This document shows, piece by piece, positions 21,801 to 32,479 of a stretch of 64,000 nt of DNA. Both the position numbers and the translations under genes were made by a program. The notes under the pieces were generated by a model, which worked only from the letters and a program-made list of their open reading frames with translations, made no database searches and had not been told where the DNA came from. The stretch's first letter is position 1. Every line of letters begins with the position of its first letter. Source of the stretch: Stereocaulon alpinum (taxonomy: Eukaryota; Ascomycota; Lecanoromycetes; Lecanorales; Stereocaulaceae); NCBI GenBank assembly GCA_018257865.1, contig JAEUBA010000083.1, positions 62,001 through 126,000 of the forward strand, given 5' to 3'.

Positions 21801-23204
21801 ATATTGGGTGAAGGTGATTGTTTCTAGGATAGTGTATCCACATGACGAAATGATTTTGCAATAAAGGTCACATGAGCTGCCTCTTTAGACTAACGTCGGT
21901 AATGTGTTTGATGTGTTGGATCGAGACAACTCTTATCTGAAACTTAACTTTGCTAAGCCTTTGCCGTCATCCGTTATCAGCAGCGACTTCGCTATCCTCA
22001 GCTTCTCTATCTCTAATTGCATCCAAACCACGCTTTTTTGGGGGCTGATTTTGTTATCGCACCGGCTCCGTCAGTGAGATTCTTGAGTACGACTTGCATA
22101 AGAGGTCGCGGTCACTAATTGTAATATTTCGATTAATGATCGAGTGAAGAGGACCTAGAAATATGTGAACTTCGCGAATATTAGCCTAGGCACACAAAGC
22201 TGAGTTTCCGCAGTTCTTTCTACTGGGTAAGACTGCATCAAAGAAATTCCTACTTCATTATAGATGGAACCCTGGGTACTTGTCGATCAGCTTGCTGCAT
22301 AAAAGTTTCGAATAAAAGAGAAAATCTATGATCTACGGACCCTGCATCAAACAACTGGCCTATGAGTCTCGCAGCAAGACCATCTGCAATTGGTACCCTC
22401 GATTTCTACCCTATATCAAAGATAAATAATTACAATTAGCCGATGTTTTTTAAAAGGGCCATAACGGGTCTGAGGAACGTGACTTCGCCTGTTACACTGG
22501 CAAAAGGGAATGTCACCGAACTTAACCGTACAGCCTTTGATCTAAACACGTTCTTCAGTGCCTACGGCGACCCTCATTCCAAGCAATAAGGCATTAAAGA
22601 TAGCCCTAAACGGTAACAGGTGAAACTATACAAGGAGCCGCGTTCTACAAGCTTTAAACGAGATATACGCTACCAGTAAGGCTCTAGGACTACGCGAGAG
22701 CTAGGTCAAGGGCAGATATCCGGTATAGCCAGCATTCCTAGCTGGCAGACAAAGCCTCTTTGGTAGAAATGACTGAAGACGTTGCACACAGTGTTCGCTG
22801 AGCGTATGATATTCAGGATGATGATTCCAGTTTCTGTCGATCTGAAATGGTATCTTCATCACTGAGGCCAACCGCAAGATTATAGGATTACTCATGATTA
22901 AAGGAACCAGTTAGCGTTCAGGCCTAATATTTGAATCACTTTGAAGATAATCTTTCGCCGTATTTGGAACCCTGATCGTACTCACCTAATACTTCCAGAA
23001 TCACTCCTCCTCTTTAAATTGAATATCTTTCACATACTATACTACAGATCAAAACGTTTCGTCTTTCGACCACCTACTCAACAGCATCGCACTTTATATC
23101 ATATAACGACCATCATTCCAATAAACACGTCAATCAAATCCCTCCACCTTCACACCCACCAATCACTACAACCGTTTCACTATGATCGAGATCTTAGATC
23201 CCAA
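21801..23204. other. no supported gene
   Basis: AT-rich. Near 22078-22125 there is a diverged copy of the short repeat at 7150-7197. 22941-23291 is open on the plus strand but looks like untranslated leader (C+T-rich) of the small basic-protein frame that follows. Confidence 0.4.
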
Positions 23205-23570
23205 AGCTCTACCATGGCCCCGGATCGCAGCCACCTCAAGCGACGGCCAAACCGTCGAGTCTGTCGACTAGATATCATGTTATCAAAGTAAACGCCAACA
23301 GCAACAAAACTTCAGCCTCTACTAAGACTACCAAACCCGCTGCAAAAGGCCGTAAAAGTAAAGCTCCAACCGCTGCAGTCGCAGAAGACGACAAAGAACC
23401 TGCTCGTCTTCCACCTACCAAAAGATACCGCAAGATCAAGATCAAAACTGAGGACGCTAAACATAGCGAAGCTATGTCGCCTGCACTAAACAATCTCGAA
23501 GCTGAGCTCTTCAAAGTCGTGGAAGACGAGGATAGGGAGGGAGTGGCTCAGAAGCTTTCATATTATTAAT
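23205..23570 (+). pseudogene. small Lys-rich basic protein, 5' part broken
   Basis: From about 23290 one frame reads VNANSNKTSASTKTTKPAAK, then GRKSKAPTAAVAEDDKEPAR, KRYRKIKIKTEDAKHSEAM and a short C-terminus ending QKLSYY (stop near 23570). It resembles small fungal nuclear proteins with a Lys/Ala tail behind a Myb/SANT-like head. Upstream, ATSSDGQTVESVD lies in another frame followed by a stop, so the head is lost or frameshifted. Its 3' end is repeated in tandem downstream. Confidence 0.4.
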
Positions 23571-23970
23571 TATATATATACTACACTTCGCATTCCTCTT
23601 CCCCTTACCAAAAGATACCGCAAGCTCAAGATCAAAAGCGAGGACGCCAGATATAGCGAAGCTATGTCACCTATACTGAACACTCTCGAAGCTGAGCTCT
23701 TCAAGGATGGGGAGGGGGTGGCTCGGAAGCTTTTATGTCATCAATGATATACATACTTACACTATACTTCGCTTTCCTCTTCCCCTTACCAAAAGATACC
23801 GCAAGCTCAAGATTAAAACTGAGGACGCCAGATATAGCGAAGCTATATTACCTACACCGAACACTCTCGGAGCTGAGCTCTTCAAAGTCGGAAAACGACG
23901 AGGATAGGGAGGGGGTGGCTTAGAAGCTCTCATGTTATGAATGATGTACATACTTACACTACACTTCGCT
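23417..23970 (+). repeat. three tandem copies (181-190 bp) of the small gene's 3' end
   Basis: Copies start with ACCAAAAGATACCGCAAG at 23417, 23607 and 23788, and each includes GCGAAGCTAT, GAAGCTGAGCTCTTCAA-like sequence and a 3' flank (ACTACACTTCGC). Copies 2 and 3 have deletions in the acidic stretch (GAAGACGAGGATAGG) and no full frame, so the duplication copied exon end plus 3' flank. Confidence 0.8.
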
Positions 23971-24789
23971 TTCCTCTATGTGCGTGCGTGGGTAATCATG
24001 GGGAACTCAGATGGGAGAGATAACGTCACATCGCTACTTCAGGGACGCTAGAACGTTGTATGATGACTCGGTTATATCAGCTACGTAGATAGCCACTATA
24101 ACAAATCCCATCTTCCCAAGCTTGCGTTACCTGTCTTATGTTCTGGCCCCTCCGACACCCCTTCCAATTCCTCAAACCATTGCCAGCTTCCATATACATG
24201 TTCCTAACACTTTGGTAAAGAGACTTGGCTCACGCAGGAAGGAGGTAGGTGGGGTTGTGTTAACTCAGACACTCACTGCCTTACCGTAGCTAATCAGCAG
24301 CGTCAAAATTGTCTTTGGAACACGCCACCTCAAATCCGGGAATGTGATAGTGTTTATCCAATAGCTTAGTGCCCTATGAGCCGTGAGATCGAAAACTCAC
24401 GACTGAGATCGAAAGGTAGTATCGAAAGGACAGTCGAACTTGACACATATTAGGCCTGGCGGTCCCTCAGGGCTAGTAATTATTCCCGTTGGCAGGCTTG
24501 GATAGACAACGATGTGAACCACGAGATGAGAGGGCCAACCCACTGCAGCCACAAGGTTGGTACCATCGATAGCGAGATAATTACAGCTTTCAGTCAGAGC
24601 AAGGAGTTTGGAGATACGGAGAGAGACGAGAAGTAAGTGGGCGGGTCAGTGGATGTAACAGTCTTAAACGGGAACAGGTACTCCTCCAGCTAGGGTGTCA
24701 CAAATTATCCATTGTTGCCGTGAGCGGACTACCACTACCACTGCCATTTTGAGGCTGCTAGACCTGTCAAAATATAGGGTAGAACACTT
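23971..24789. other. no gene seen
   Basis: No open frame of interest on either strand. Confidence 0.45.
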
Positions 24790-24960
24790 GCTTGTTAGGT
24801 ATCTAAGTGCTACACGCGCGATCTATGTACAATGGTACTGACTCAGCATGTCAAGATGCCAAGGCTTAGTCAGTATGCCAAGGCTTAGTCATCCTTGGCA
24901 CGCAGGCCACTTTCAACACTCCCCTTCGCGTAATAAGCGATCAATAAGGACGTCTCTGGG
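24790..24960 (-). pseudogene. third BTB-family 3'-end fragment with its 3' flank
   Basis: The sequence CTACACGCGCGATCTATGTA through CGCAGGCCACTTTCAACACT matches 5650-5745, the 3' end and flank of the BTB pseudogene. On the minus strand it still reads GSVESGLRAKDD against PSVESGLRAQDY. The core AGATGCCAAGGCTTAGT part is locally duplicated here (CAGTATGCCAAGGCTTAGTC). No BTB fold remains. Confidence 0.6.
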
Positions 24961-25685
24961 TCCAACAGCCAGTTGCTCCAGGTCACGGACCAATCAGATC
25001 GTCCATACGCCGCAACTCGGGCGGCCAACCCCCCTAGAAGTATGCGCCAGCAGGTTAAAATCAGCAGCAACGTTGCAACAATTCCACTTTTCGTGCTTCC
25101 ACGGTTATTTGAATTTTTTTTTTCCTGCAGAAGCTGTGCACGCCAATTTGCTGCCAACAAGAGGCCGTAGGATAGATAGGGACAGTTGGAAAGCCTGATA
25201 AAGCGGCAGCGGCTGCGGCTGCGAGTCCTGGCGAGCTTCCAGGGCGGTCAAGCTATGTCAGAGTCGGTGTTATTGGCGCTGCGGAGTGCCCTTGCACCGA
25301 GCAGCAGTTGACTCCAGGCTTGCAATGAGCTATCTTGGCTAGACTATCCGTGCTGTGTTATGGGCAAAGAGGGTCGCGATGCAGGGTTTGGCAGTCCCAT
25401 ATTGACGACAGAGGGCCCTAGGCATAGGGCGAAGCACCCTACGGAGGGGATTGATGATAGGGCACGTCGTTGTTGAGTTGCAGTAATTATTGGGGGCATA
25501 TTGCGAAGCTTGCGGAGTTGCGGCTCTGCGGGATCGACAATTCGGCGCGGGAGTGACCGAGGGCGTGCAGATCCCTAAGAGCCTCAACACGGGAGCACCC
25601 GAATGGGGCTTGGCAACCCCGAAATATGGTGTTTCTGACTGGATAAAAGGCGCCGGCAGTGCTGAAGGCTCCCCTGGATCAAAAC
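24961..25685. other. probable LTR or 3' flank of the copia relic; no gene
   Basis: Located directly 3' of the minus-strand copia RNase H relic, so the 3' LTR is expected here. I cannot place its ends with confidence. The open minus frame 25339-25689 has no domain. Confidence 0.35.
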
Positions 25686-26350
25686 TCATAGTGGGGCCTC
25701 TAGGCCAATAGCGTTTCGAAAGGGGATAAAGCGGTCCTTCGGCAGGGCCTTGGTCAGGCCATCTGCGACCATCTTCTGGGTAGGGGTGTAGATTAATTCG
25801 ACCGCTTCTTTGGCGACTTGCTCCCTAACGAAATAGATGTTAATTTCGATATTCTTGGTCTAGGCATAAAATTGAGGGTTCTTAGCTAGGGCTATAGCGC
25901 CCTGATTATTACAGAACATCACCACTGCCTCTAAGGAGTTGATATCGGCGTTAAGTTATTCCAGGAGGTTCCGTAGCCAGATAGCCTCCTTCGTGGCTTG
26001 GGTCAAACTAATACATTCGGCTTCACACGAGGAAAGTGTAATAGTCGGTTGCCGCTTAGAAGACCAGCTGATGGCCCTGCTACCGATGTTGAAGACGTAC
26101 CTAGAGGTTGAACGTCGGGTGTCTTAGTCACCCGCCCAGTCTGTATCTGTATATCCTAACAACGGCTTCAGAGCTCCCCTGAAAGTAAGCTGCAGGTTAA
26201 TTGTGAAGCGGAGGTAGCGGAAGATTCGTTTCACCGCCTTCCAGACTGCTATTGTAGGCCAATCAATGACAAATGGGCCGTGCAATGCTAATCGCCTACC
26301 AAAGACCTTTTCGGGCTAAGTATATTCAATTCTCTGAGCCTCCTCTAGAT
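25686..26350 (-). pseudogene. Ty1/copia retrotransposon, end of RT and RNase H, relic 1
   Basis: The minus strand reads the copia signature in order: AVKRIFRYLRFTINL, LLGYTDTDWAGD, ISWSSKRQPTITLSSCEAEC, EAIWLRNLL, VVMFCNNQGAIALAKNPQFY and TQKMVADGLTKALPKDRFI, ending at a TGA near 25686. Internal stops follow WAGD, precede NADINS and follow FYA. All lie in one frame, so decay is by point mutation rather than indels. Confidence 0.85.
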
Positions 26351-26479
26351 ACAACTGCTGTCATAAGCAAGAAAGCGAGCCTGGAAGCCAAGACGTTCGG
26401 GGAATGCTATGGCTAGAGGAGTCTCTTCGTCAGTAAGTGGATCCAGAAGCGGCGCAAGGAAGGTCTCTGGCCCATGTGG

Positions 26480-27150
26480 CATATTTGATACAGAACAGGT
26501 TTTGTCGACCTCCTGTTAACTTGCTGCTGGTGCTGGTGCTGGCGCTGAGGACACTGATTTTTTCGAGCAAACCACAGACTTGATTTCTGATCGATGTGTC
26601 CGAGGAACTGCTCGACTGTTGTTGGCGTAGTAGGCTGCGGGAAGTCTCGACGAAATTCGAGAGCTAGGTTGCCCCAGCATGGCGGCGAATACTCTATACA
26701 AAGGCTCCGGGCATTCCTAGCGTCAGCTATAGTATACCGTTCGGTCTGAAGCGCTTGCGTAGCAACTCCAGGATCTTCCTTGAAACGCTTGATCGAAAGA
26801 TCCTGGAGTTGCTACGCAAGCCCTTCAGACCGAACCGTATACCAGCGTCTCAACCTAAGCCTGTAGGTCTGCTTGTCAAGCAAGGGTCTTATTAAGCTCG
26901 GAGAGCTCGTCAGTATGCTAAACGAGGGCACCTCCCTGGAAGCACAGTGGCAAGGCCTCGACAACTTTGGACTCGCCCTTAGTACCGGCAATGTCTTTGA
27001 GCCTATCGACTAAGACGTAGAGATCACGGAAGACTATCCGATTGTTCTCAGTACCAACTGGGCCATCACAAGAAAAGGGTTTATTGTAGATTGCTTCCTT
27101 AGGAAGGGTCCTCAATAGATCGTGATCGATGACGTTGGTATCCAGTGTTG
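26480..27150 (-). pseudogene. retrotransposon gag relic
   Basis: The minus strand reads IVFRDLYVLVDRLKDIAG, VVEALPLCFQGGALV (a gag capsid-like motif, then TAG where Trp is expected), HTDELSEL, then in the next frame LLDKQTYRLRLRRWYTVRSE, RFKEDPGVATQALQTERYTI and ADARNARSLCIEYSPP. The RF(K/R)EPPxxAL..L..xRYT order is typical of fungal gypsy-type gag. There is at least one frameshift (near 26900) and several stops. The 46-bp inverted duplication described separately sits inside it. No zinc knuckle remains. Confidence 0.6.
26732..26842. repeat. 46-bp inverted duplication forming a hairpin, 19-nt loop
   Basis: The arms 26732-26777 and 26797-26842 are inverted copies with 44 of 46 positions matching; the outer ends both read GTATAC and the inner ends AGGATCTT/AAGATCCT. 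The right arm and loop can still be read as gag sequence, so one arm is an inverted copy of the other. A transcript would fold into a long, almost perfect stem. Confidence 0.9.
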
Positions 27151-27309
27151 AGGATACGACTTGGTTGGGCAGGCCTGAGGTTGTTCTTTACTAAAAAAAA
27201 AGTAACAACGCTGCGAGTTTCCTCGTTAATGGTCTTAGCATATGCTTGCACTGTTCCAACGAATTCGACCAATTGAAAAGCGACGATAACAGTATCACGG
27301 GCGACACCT

Positions 27310-28095
27310 TGGGGACGTCAGCTGGTATTTAGTGATGGCAATAATTCGAGACCGCCCCAACCGCACCATCAATCAGACTTCATATGCCAAGAGGGTTGTT
27401 GCTCGGGCAAATATGGAAATCTGCCACCCTGTTGCCTCACCAACCCTACCAGCCACCAACCCTACCAGCGAGCACCTCAATTCGGTAAAACGAATCATCA
27501 GATATCTAGCGGGTACAACTGATGTTGGACTACGCTATGGACCTGGAGAGGTCACAGGCGTCAATCCAGAAGGGAATTTGCTTGGTTGGACAGACTCATT
27601 ATGGTCAGATGATAGGGACACTTCTCACGCTACGTCTGGTTACGTCTTTCAACTCTAGAATGGACCAATAAGCTGGGCCAGCAAACTTCAAACACTCTGA
27701 ACTGATTCGACTGCAGAGGCGGAATACGTCGCTCAATGCAACGCCGTCAAAGAATCTCTCTTCCTTAGCGAACTGGTACAGGAGATCGGCGATGATGAAA
27801 AGGATATCAAGCCTATCAGACTAATAGGAGATAATTAGGCAGCTATTAAATTAGCTACTAACCCAATCAATCACCAGCGCACTAAACACATACGCAATAA
27901 GTTCCAATCCGTACGCGAAATGGTGTCAGAAACAGGCGAACTTACCCTGTAATTTAGCAACACCGTCAACATGGTTGCTGACGGTATGACGAAGGCTCTC
28001 GCGTCCAATGAGTTCCCCCCCTTCCGGGACAAGCTTGGAATATCGTTGAGTGTAATTAGTGGGGAGCCTGAACAGTGGGGTGCCTCACCACCGCT
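27310..28095 (+). pseudogene. Ty1/copia retrotransposon, end of RT and RNase H, relic 2
   Basis: The plus strand reads NSVKRIIRYLAGTTDVGLRY, LLGWTDSLWSDDRDTSHATS, GYVFQL, NGPISWASKLQTL, STAEAEYVAQCNAVKESLFL, IRLIGDN(stop)AAIKLATNP and NMVADGMTKALA. Four stops (TAG, TGA, TAG, TAA) interrupt one frame. The one in GDN-stop-AAI replaces the conserved Gln of DNQGAI, that is CAG to TAG. It is on the opposite strand to copia relic 1 and differs clearly in sequence, so it is a separate insertion. Confidence 0.85.
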
Positions 28096-30687
28096 GTCTT
28101 CAGATGGGAGCATTAGAATAAGTGGTGAAAACTATGGTGGATGAGGCCTGCTTACCTCGGCTCGCTTACTAGTCTACTAGGGCTAGGGCTCGCCAAGGCT
28201 TCCATGCGCACTAGATAAGATCTCTGCATACAATTCTATTCACCTAAGGTACCTTAGCAATGTTACCGGCTGGGCTTTGCCTTCCAGCGTTGCTGCTTAT
28301 CACCCTACCTACCTGGCGCCCTAGCCCCATGAGGCCAAGCTCCAAGGGGCATGCTTACAGGCCCTCGCGCGCCCATTCGGCTTCCTTCCTTAGATCGATT
28401 CTTCTCGTTACTCAGCACCCTCATGCTGGGCGCTGGGCCGGCCCCTAACACAAGAATAGATCTCCATCGAATAGGCGATGTAAAATATCCTAGCGAAATA
28501 TCTCAACTCCCTATGATTAGCTCTAGGCGATACCGAGGATGTTAGCAATACCGCAATACCACCGCCCTCGTGAGTCTACCAGCGAGGTGAAATGAACGGC
28601 AGTGCTTGTGGCCTAGATCAGCAAGTCGAAACAAACGATCTGGAGCTCGTGGGTCCATCAGCGAGTAGAAATAAGAGATGAAGAAGTGAGCCTGCTTGGA
28701 AGGCATAGGCATCAGCCTGACAACTGTACCTACACTGCTAGCGAGCAGGGGCAAGGGCAGAGCTATTGGAGCTTGTGAGCTGGATGGGCAAGTCGAGACA
28801 AACGATCCAAAACCGTCTAACTATCGATTCCACCTCTCCACCGAGTTTGGACGTCCCACCGAGTTCACCACCGCGATAGACGATCCTGCTAGTAGGCAGT
28901 TCGTCTCACCTCACCGCTTCCTCGCGCAGCCACCGCCGAATCCTCACCGATGGCTTCGAAAGCCAAGAAAGAGCATGGGTCTACATCTACACGGGAATTT
29001 GGAATAGTCACACAAGCCACCACTAAGTTCTGCGAGCGCACGATTTTCCTCCTCACCCAACCCAACCATGAGCACTACAGACCAGCACCGCTACTTAACA
29101 CAGACAAGAGGCAAGCTATGCTAAGTTTGGTATAGTCCAGTTGCCGAGCCAGGTGGAACGCCACCATTCTTCTGCTTGCATTTCGCTGCGCGTTGCGCTG
29201 CGCGAAACTCACATCCATTTCAATATTTCCTACTTTTTCGACTTTTCGATTCTGGCTACGAAAGCATGCCATCCTTCAATATCTTATTACCTTCGTCGCT
29301 CACTATGGACTGTGTGATGCGCTGAAGGCACTATTTACAAGTGTTTTATGTGGTTGCGGTTCCCTGCATCGCTGTCGCCAAATGCCGGATTTTGTCTGCA
29401 CCTCTGCACCCGCGCAACCACTACCAACGCCGCCGACGTCACATAGAATGCAGGATGGATGGATGGATGGATGATGGATGTTGAAAGTTAGCAACAACAA
29501 CATCAATAGCAATAGATCGTTCACCCCCAAATCAATAACCAATCAGTCTCCAATCAGATCACTGATATCTTAAAGGATTGAGTAGATATCGATTGCTGTT
29601 TTAGATAGTAGTAGAAGTCGCTGGCGTTATTCCTGGAGAAGCTACCTTAGCTCGCTAACGACTTTGTAGTATGTATTGTGGTAGTGTGGACAGGGCAGCT
29701 GCGTTGGATTGATCATTAGATGGCGATTGGTTGATAATGATAGGTTCGCAAGGACTTGGCGGCTGAGATCTTTAAGTAGCAACTACTGTTGCTACATCCA
29801 ACATCATTCCTTCATACATTCTTCTCTACATGTAATTATTCTAGCAGCAGACACTCGTTGCGGTTAACAGTCATACACTTCTACCTCCGTCTTATTCAAT
29901 TCTGCCTCAGTCTTACATGCAGTACGGAGTATCCTTGCGCTTGCTATTCTACCACTGCTGTCTCTTGACCGACGCCCTTAATCCCACACCTTCACACTAG
30001 GCTTGGCACTTCAATCCGTATCCGGCTCCACAAGTATCTCCCCCCTTAGGAGGTTCAGCCCCTAAGCCTCAATATAGACCGACCTTAGTATGAGTAGCAT
30101 ACTAGGTTAGGGGCAACACAGCTGCGAGTAAAGACACATTACTCGTAGTGCTTACGACCTTGTTGACGTAGCTGTTGCAGGACCCCCCTACTCACAGAGG
30201 GCGTCACGTGGACACGTTACAAAGTAGCAGCGCGTTCCGCGTTGCAATTACTTCACTCAATTGCTTCACTTCGTGATGGTGGCCAGCGCGGCAGCGTGTC
30301 TCGCGCTAGCTTGGTATCATAGCAACCCACCACCCCCTCCTCCTTCTCTCAGCAACAACACCAGCACCAGCAGCAACAAGTAAGTACTCGTCCCTCATTA
30401 CTTGCGAGTTCATATGCGTCGTTGCTGGCAGTATCGCCACAGCAGCTGGATGATCTTGTGATAGCAGGACAGCTTGCTCGCTGAGGTGTTATGAGCCAGC
30501 GTGGTGATGTTGAGTTCCACCCTCACAGTTCACGACTGCTGCTTTCCTTTCGCCAGACTCTGAGTGCTCGTGCGTACTGCGAAAGAAGCATACTAACGAG
30601 GGTGATAGTGTCGGCTCCCACCACTCCTCGACGTCGCGGGCCCAATGGCCGTTTTGTCTCCTCCCTCGTAAGCAATCACTTGACGAA
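28096..30687. other. no supported gene; LTR-like and AT-rich sequence, one microsatellite
   Basis: Small frames on both strands are unconvincing. A (GGAT)n microsatellite lies near 29452-29478. Near 30310-30325 the plus strand has TGGTATCATAGC, one mismatch from the TGGTATCAGAGC initiator-tRNA primer-binding site used by many copia elements. 30350-30480 has a plausible plus-strand intron (GTAAGTACTC donor after a CAGCAACAA tract), but the flanking frames are short. Confidence 0.35.
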
Positions 30688-31998
30688 TTAAGACTGCGAG
30701 GTTCTTGACTGATAGGATGCGTAGCGACTTCTCCCACTCGTGCTCGTGCGCCTGCCCCTGCCCCGGCCCCTGCGCCCCTTCCTGCTGTCTTGATTGCGTG
30801 CTTCGTTGCTAGCAACGTACTTGGGGCACTCAAGTGAGCCCTTGTAGTGGCCAAACTGCTGGCATTCATAGCACTGAATCTCAGAGAGGGGCTTCTTTTG
30901 CTTGCCGGCTGAGTCGCCGCCTTCGGGTTTGTTTTGCGCAGGCTTGCGGCCTTGCCACACCGAAGAAGACGACCTCTTTCCATTATCCATCGCATGGAAG
31001 GTGTTAGACTTCGCATACTGTTGGCTATGTCCGCCGTATGCACTGGGTCCCTCTCCAGTGCGGGCTTTGTCAATTGAAGGCAACTCCTTCGTTCTTCGCA
31101 ACCTTTGCTCGATGTCTTGATACTGTTGTAGCAGCGCGGTATAGGTGACAGGTTGGAGTGCGTCTCTCATAGCTTCTAGAGCGATCTTCTCTACCACCCT
31201 AGCACGCAGGGTTTCCATGCGTTCTTGGTCGTCCACAGGACGATCTCGCTGCGACCATAGGCCCGTGAGGTAGTCGTTAAAGCTTAAGACTGTCTGAGTG
31301 TCTCTCATAGCCGCTCTAGCCAGCTGGCGACCTAGATCGTAGGACCTGACTGCTGGGTTGCGAACTTGATCCAAGCACCAATCGGTATATTCTTTCCATG
31401 TAGGTTCACCGGTGCTACGCATCATAGCATCTCTCATATTCCTCCATGATTGCTTCTTCGCATTTGCTAGGATAGCGGAGGACCAGCGAGTCTTTTCTGC
31501 GTCTGTGCGAAAGTCGCCGCGAGGGGCCGAAGCGATATACTTCTCGCAATTTTGGATGAACAGTACTACTGAGCTGTAGTTGTTGAGGTACTGCGTGTCA
31601 GGTACCTTAGTAACACTTATTCGCTTGCGAGTCGCATCGCGGTAATGGTCTTCGCTGTGCTCGCGACGATGTCCTCGTGCGTGTTGTAGTTCAGCGAGCT
31701 TGCGCTTTTCGATAGTGACCTGCTTCTCAGACTCAAGTAGTAGGAGTTGAAAGCGTTGATCAGAAGTTAAACCGGCCAAGCGGGGGTCCTCGCTTGCGGG
31801 TGTAAGGACGGCGGGTGCGTTGTCATTTCGGTTGCTACCTTCGCCAACAGTGTGGCTAGAGGTCGCAGTTACGTCGTCAGTAGCCTCTTCAGGGTTCTCA
31901 ACCTCCTCTGCTAGGGTCGCAACGTTGGTAATACGTTCCTGTGGTGCGGCACTGCGACTTCGCAGGTTAATTGATTCAACTTGGGATGTACTTGCCAT
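30688..31998 (-). CDS. retrotransposon gag-like protein with zinc knuckle, intact, no pol
   Basis: An intact frame of 436 codons from the ATG at 31998 (MASTSQVESINLRSRS); the frame is open 41 codons further up, but that part looks non-coding. Residues about 90-130 are a Glu/Lys coiled coil; the middle (YLNNYSSVVLFIQNCEKYI to YDLGRQLARAAMRDTQTVLS) is capsid-like and helical; near the C-terminus a CCHC knuckle, CYECQQFGHYKGSLECPK (C-x2-C-x4-H-x6-C, wider than the classical x4), is followed by an Arg/Gly-rich RNA-binding tail. No protease, RT or integrase follows on the minus strand. It is either the gag of a deleted or non-autonomous element or a gag kept by the host. Intactness contrasts with every other retroelement in the window. 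Confidence 0.75.
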   Translation of the reverse strand: MASTSQVESINLRSRSAAPQERITNVATLAEEVENPEEATDDVTATSSHTVGEGSNRNDNAPAVLTPASEDPRLAGLTSDQRFQLLLLESEKQVTIEKRKLAELQHARGHRREHSEDHYRDATRKRISVTKVPDTQYLNNYSSVVLFIQNCEKYIASAPRGDFRTDAEKTRWSSAILANAKKQSWRNMRDAMMRSTGEPTWKEYTDWCLDQVRNPAVRSYDLGRQLARAAMRDTQTVLSFNDYLTGLWSQRDRPVDDQERMETLRARVVEKIALEAMRDALQPVTYTALLQQYQDIEQRLRRTKELPSIDKARTGEGPSAYGGHSQQYAKSNTFHAMDNGKRSSSSVWQGRKPAQNKPEGGDSAGKQKKPLSEIQCYECQQFGHYKGSLECPKYVASNEARNQDSRKGRRGRGRGRRTSTSGRSRYASYQSRTSQS

Positions 31999-32479
31999 AG
32001 CCGGCTGGGCAGCTCCGTGCCAAACGGAGTTATTAGAGTAGCTTTTAATGTGAAGCTGCGTAGCTGCTAGGCACGCATGCGCTATCGCAGGATATGGCAA
32101 ATAGACGTTTGCGAAGTACAATTCTTCAGATTGCTAATAGAGCTAGGAAATAAGGAAGGAAGATATTATGGCGTACGGAGTACACGATTAAAGTCCCTTG
32201 CCGCTCCCTTGCCAAGCGTGCTGAGAACTTCGCCTATCATGCTAGAAGAGGACACCCCCCTCGCAGGGGTGATACGGCACCCCGTCTGGGTGATGAATGC
32301 TTCATTCGAGCAGCCAAAAAGCACGCGCTCTCAGAAACGACCGCTGAGATACCTAATAAAAGGGAGCGGTGCGCCGCCCGTCTTGGCTCTTCTATTCTTA
32401 CTCCTGTAACCCAAAGTTTACAACTACCATCTTCCCCACAATTATCCTCGGCTCTGCTTTCTATTCTATGCGGCCTATG
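31999..32479. other. upstream region of the gag ORF; no gene seen
   Basis: The minus-strand frame of gag stays open to 32121, but the residues are not gag-like. 32100-32420 may contain an LTR or promoter; no matching copy exists in the window. Confidence 0.35.

Noticed and set aside
30489..31073. 194-codon minus ORF overlapping gag as a possible -1 frameshift pol
   Set aside because: It has no protease or RT motif and mostly shadows gag; the tail is Gly/Ala/Arg low complexity.
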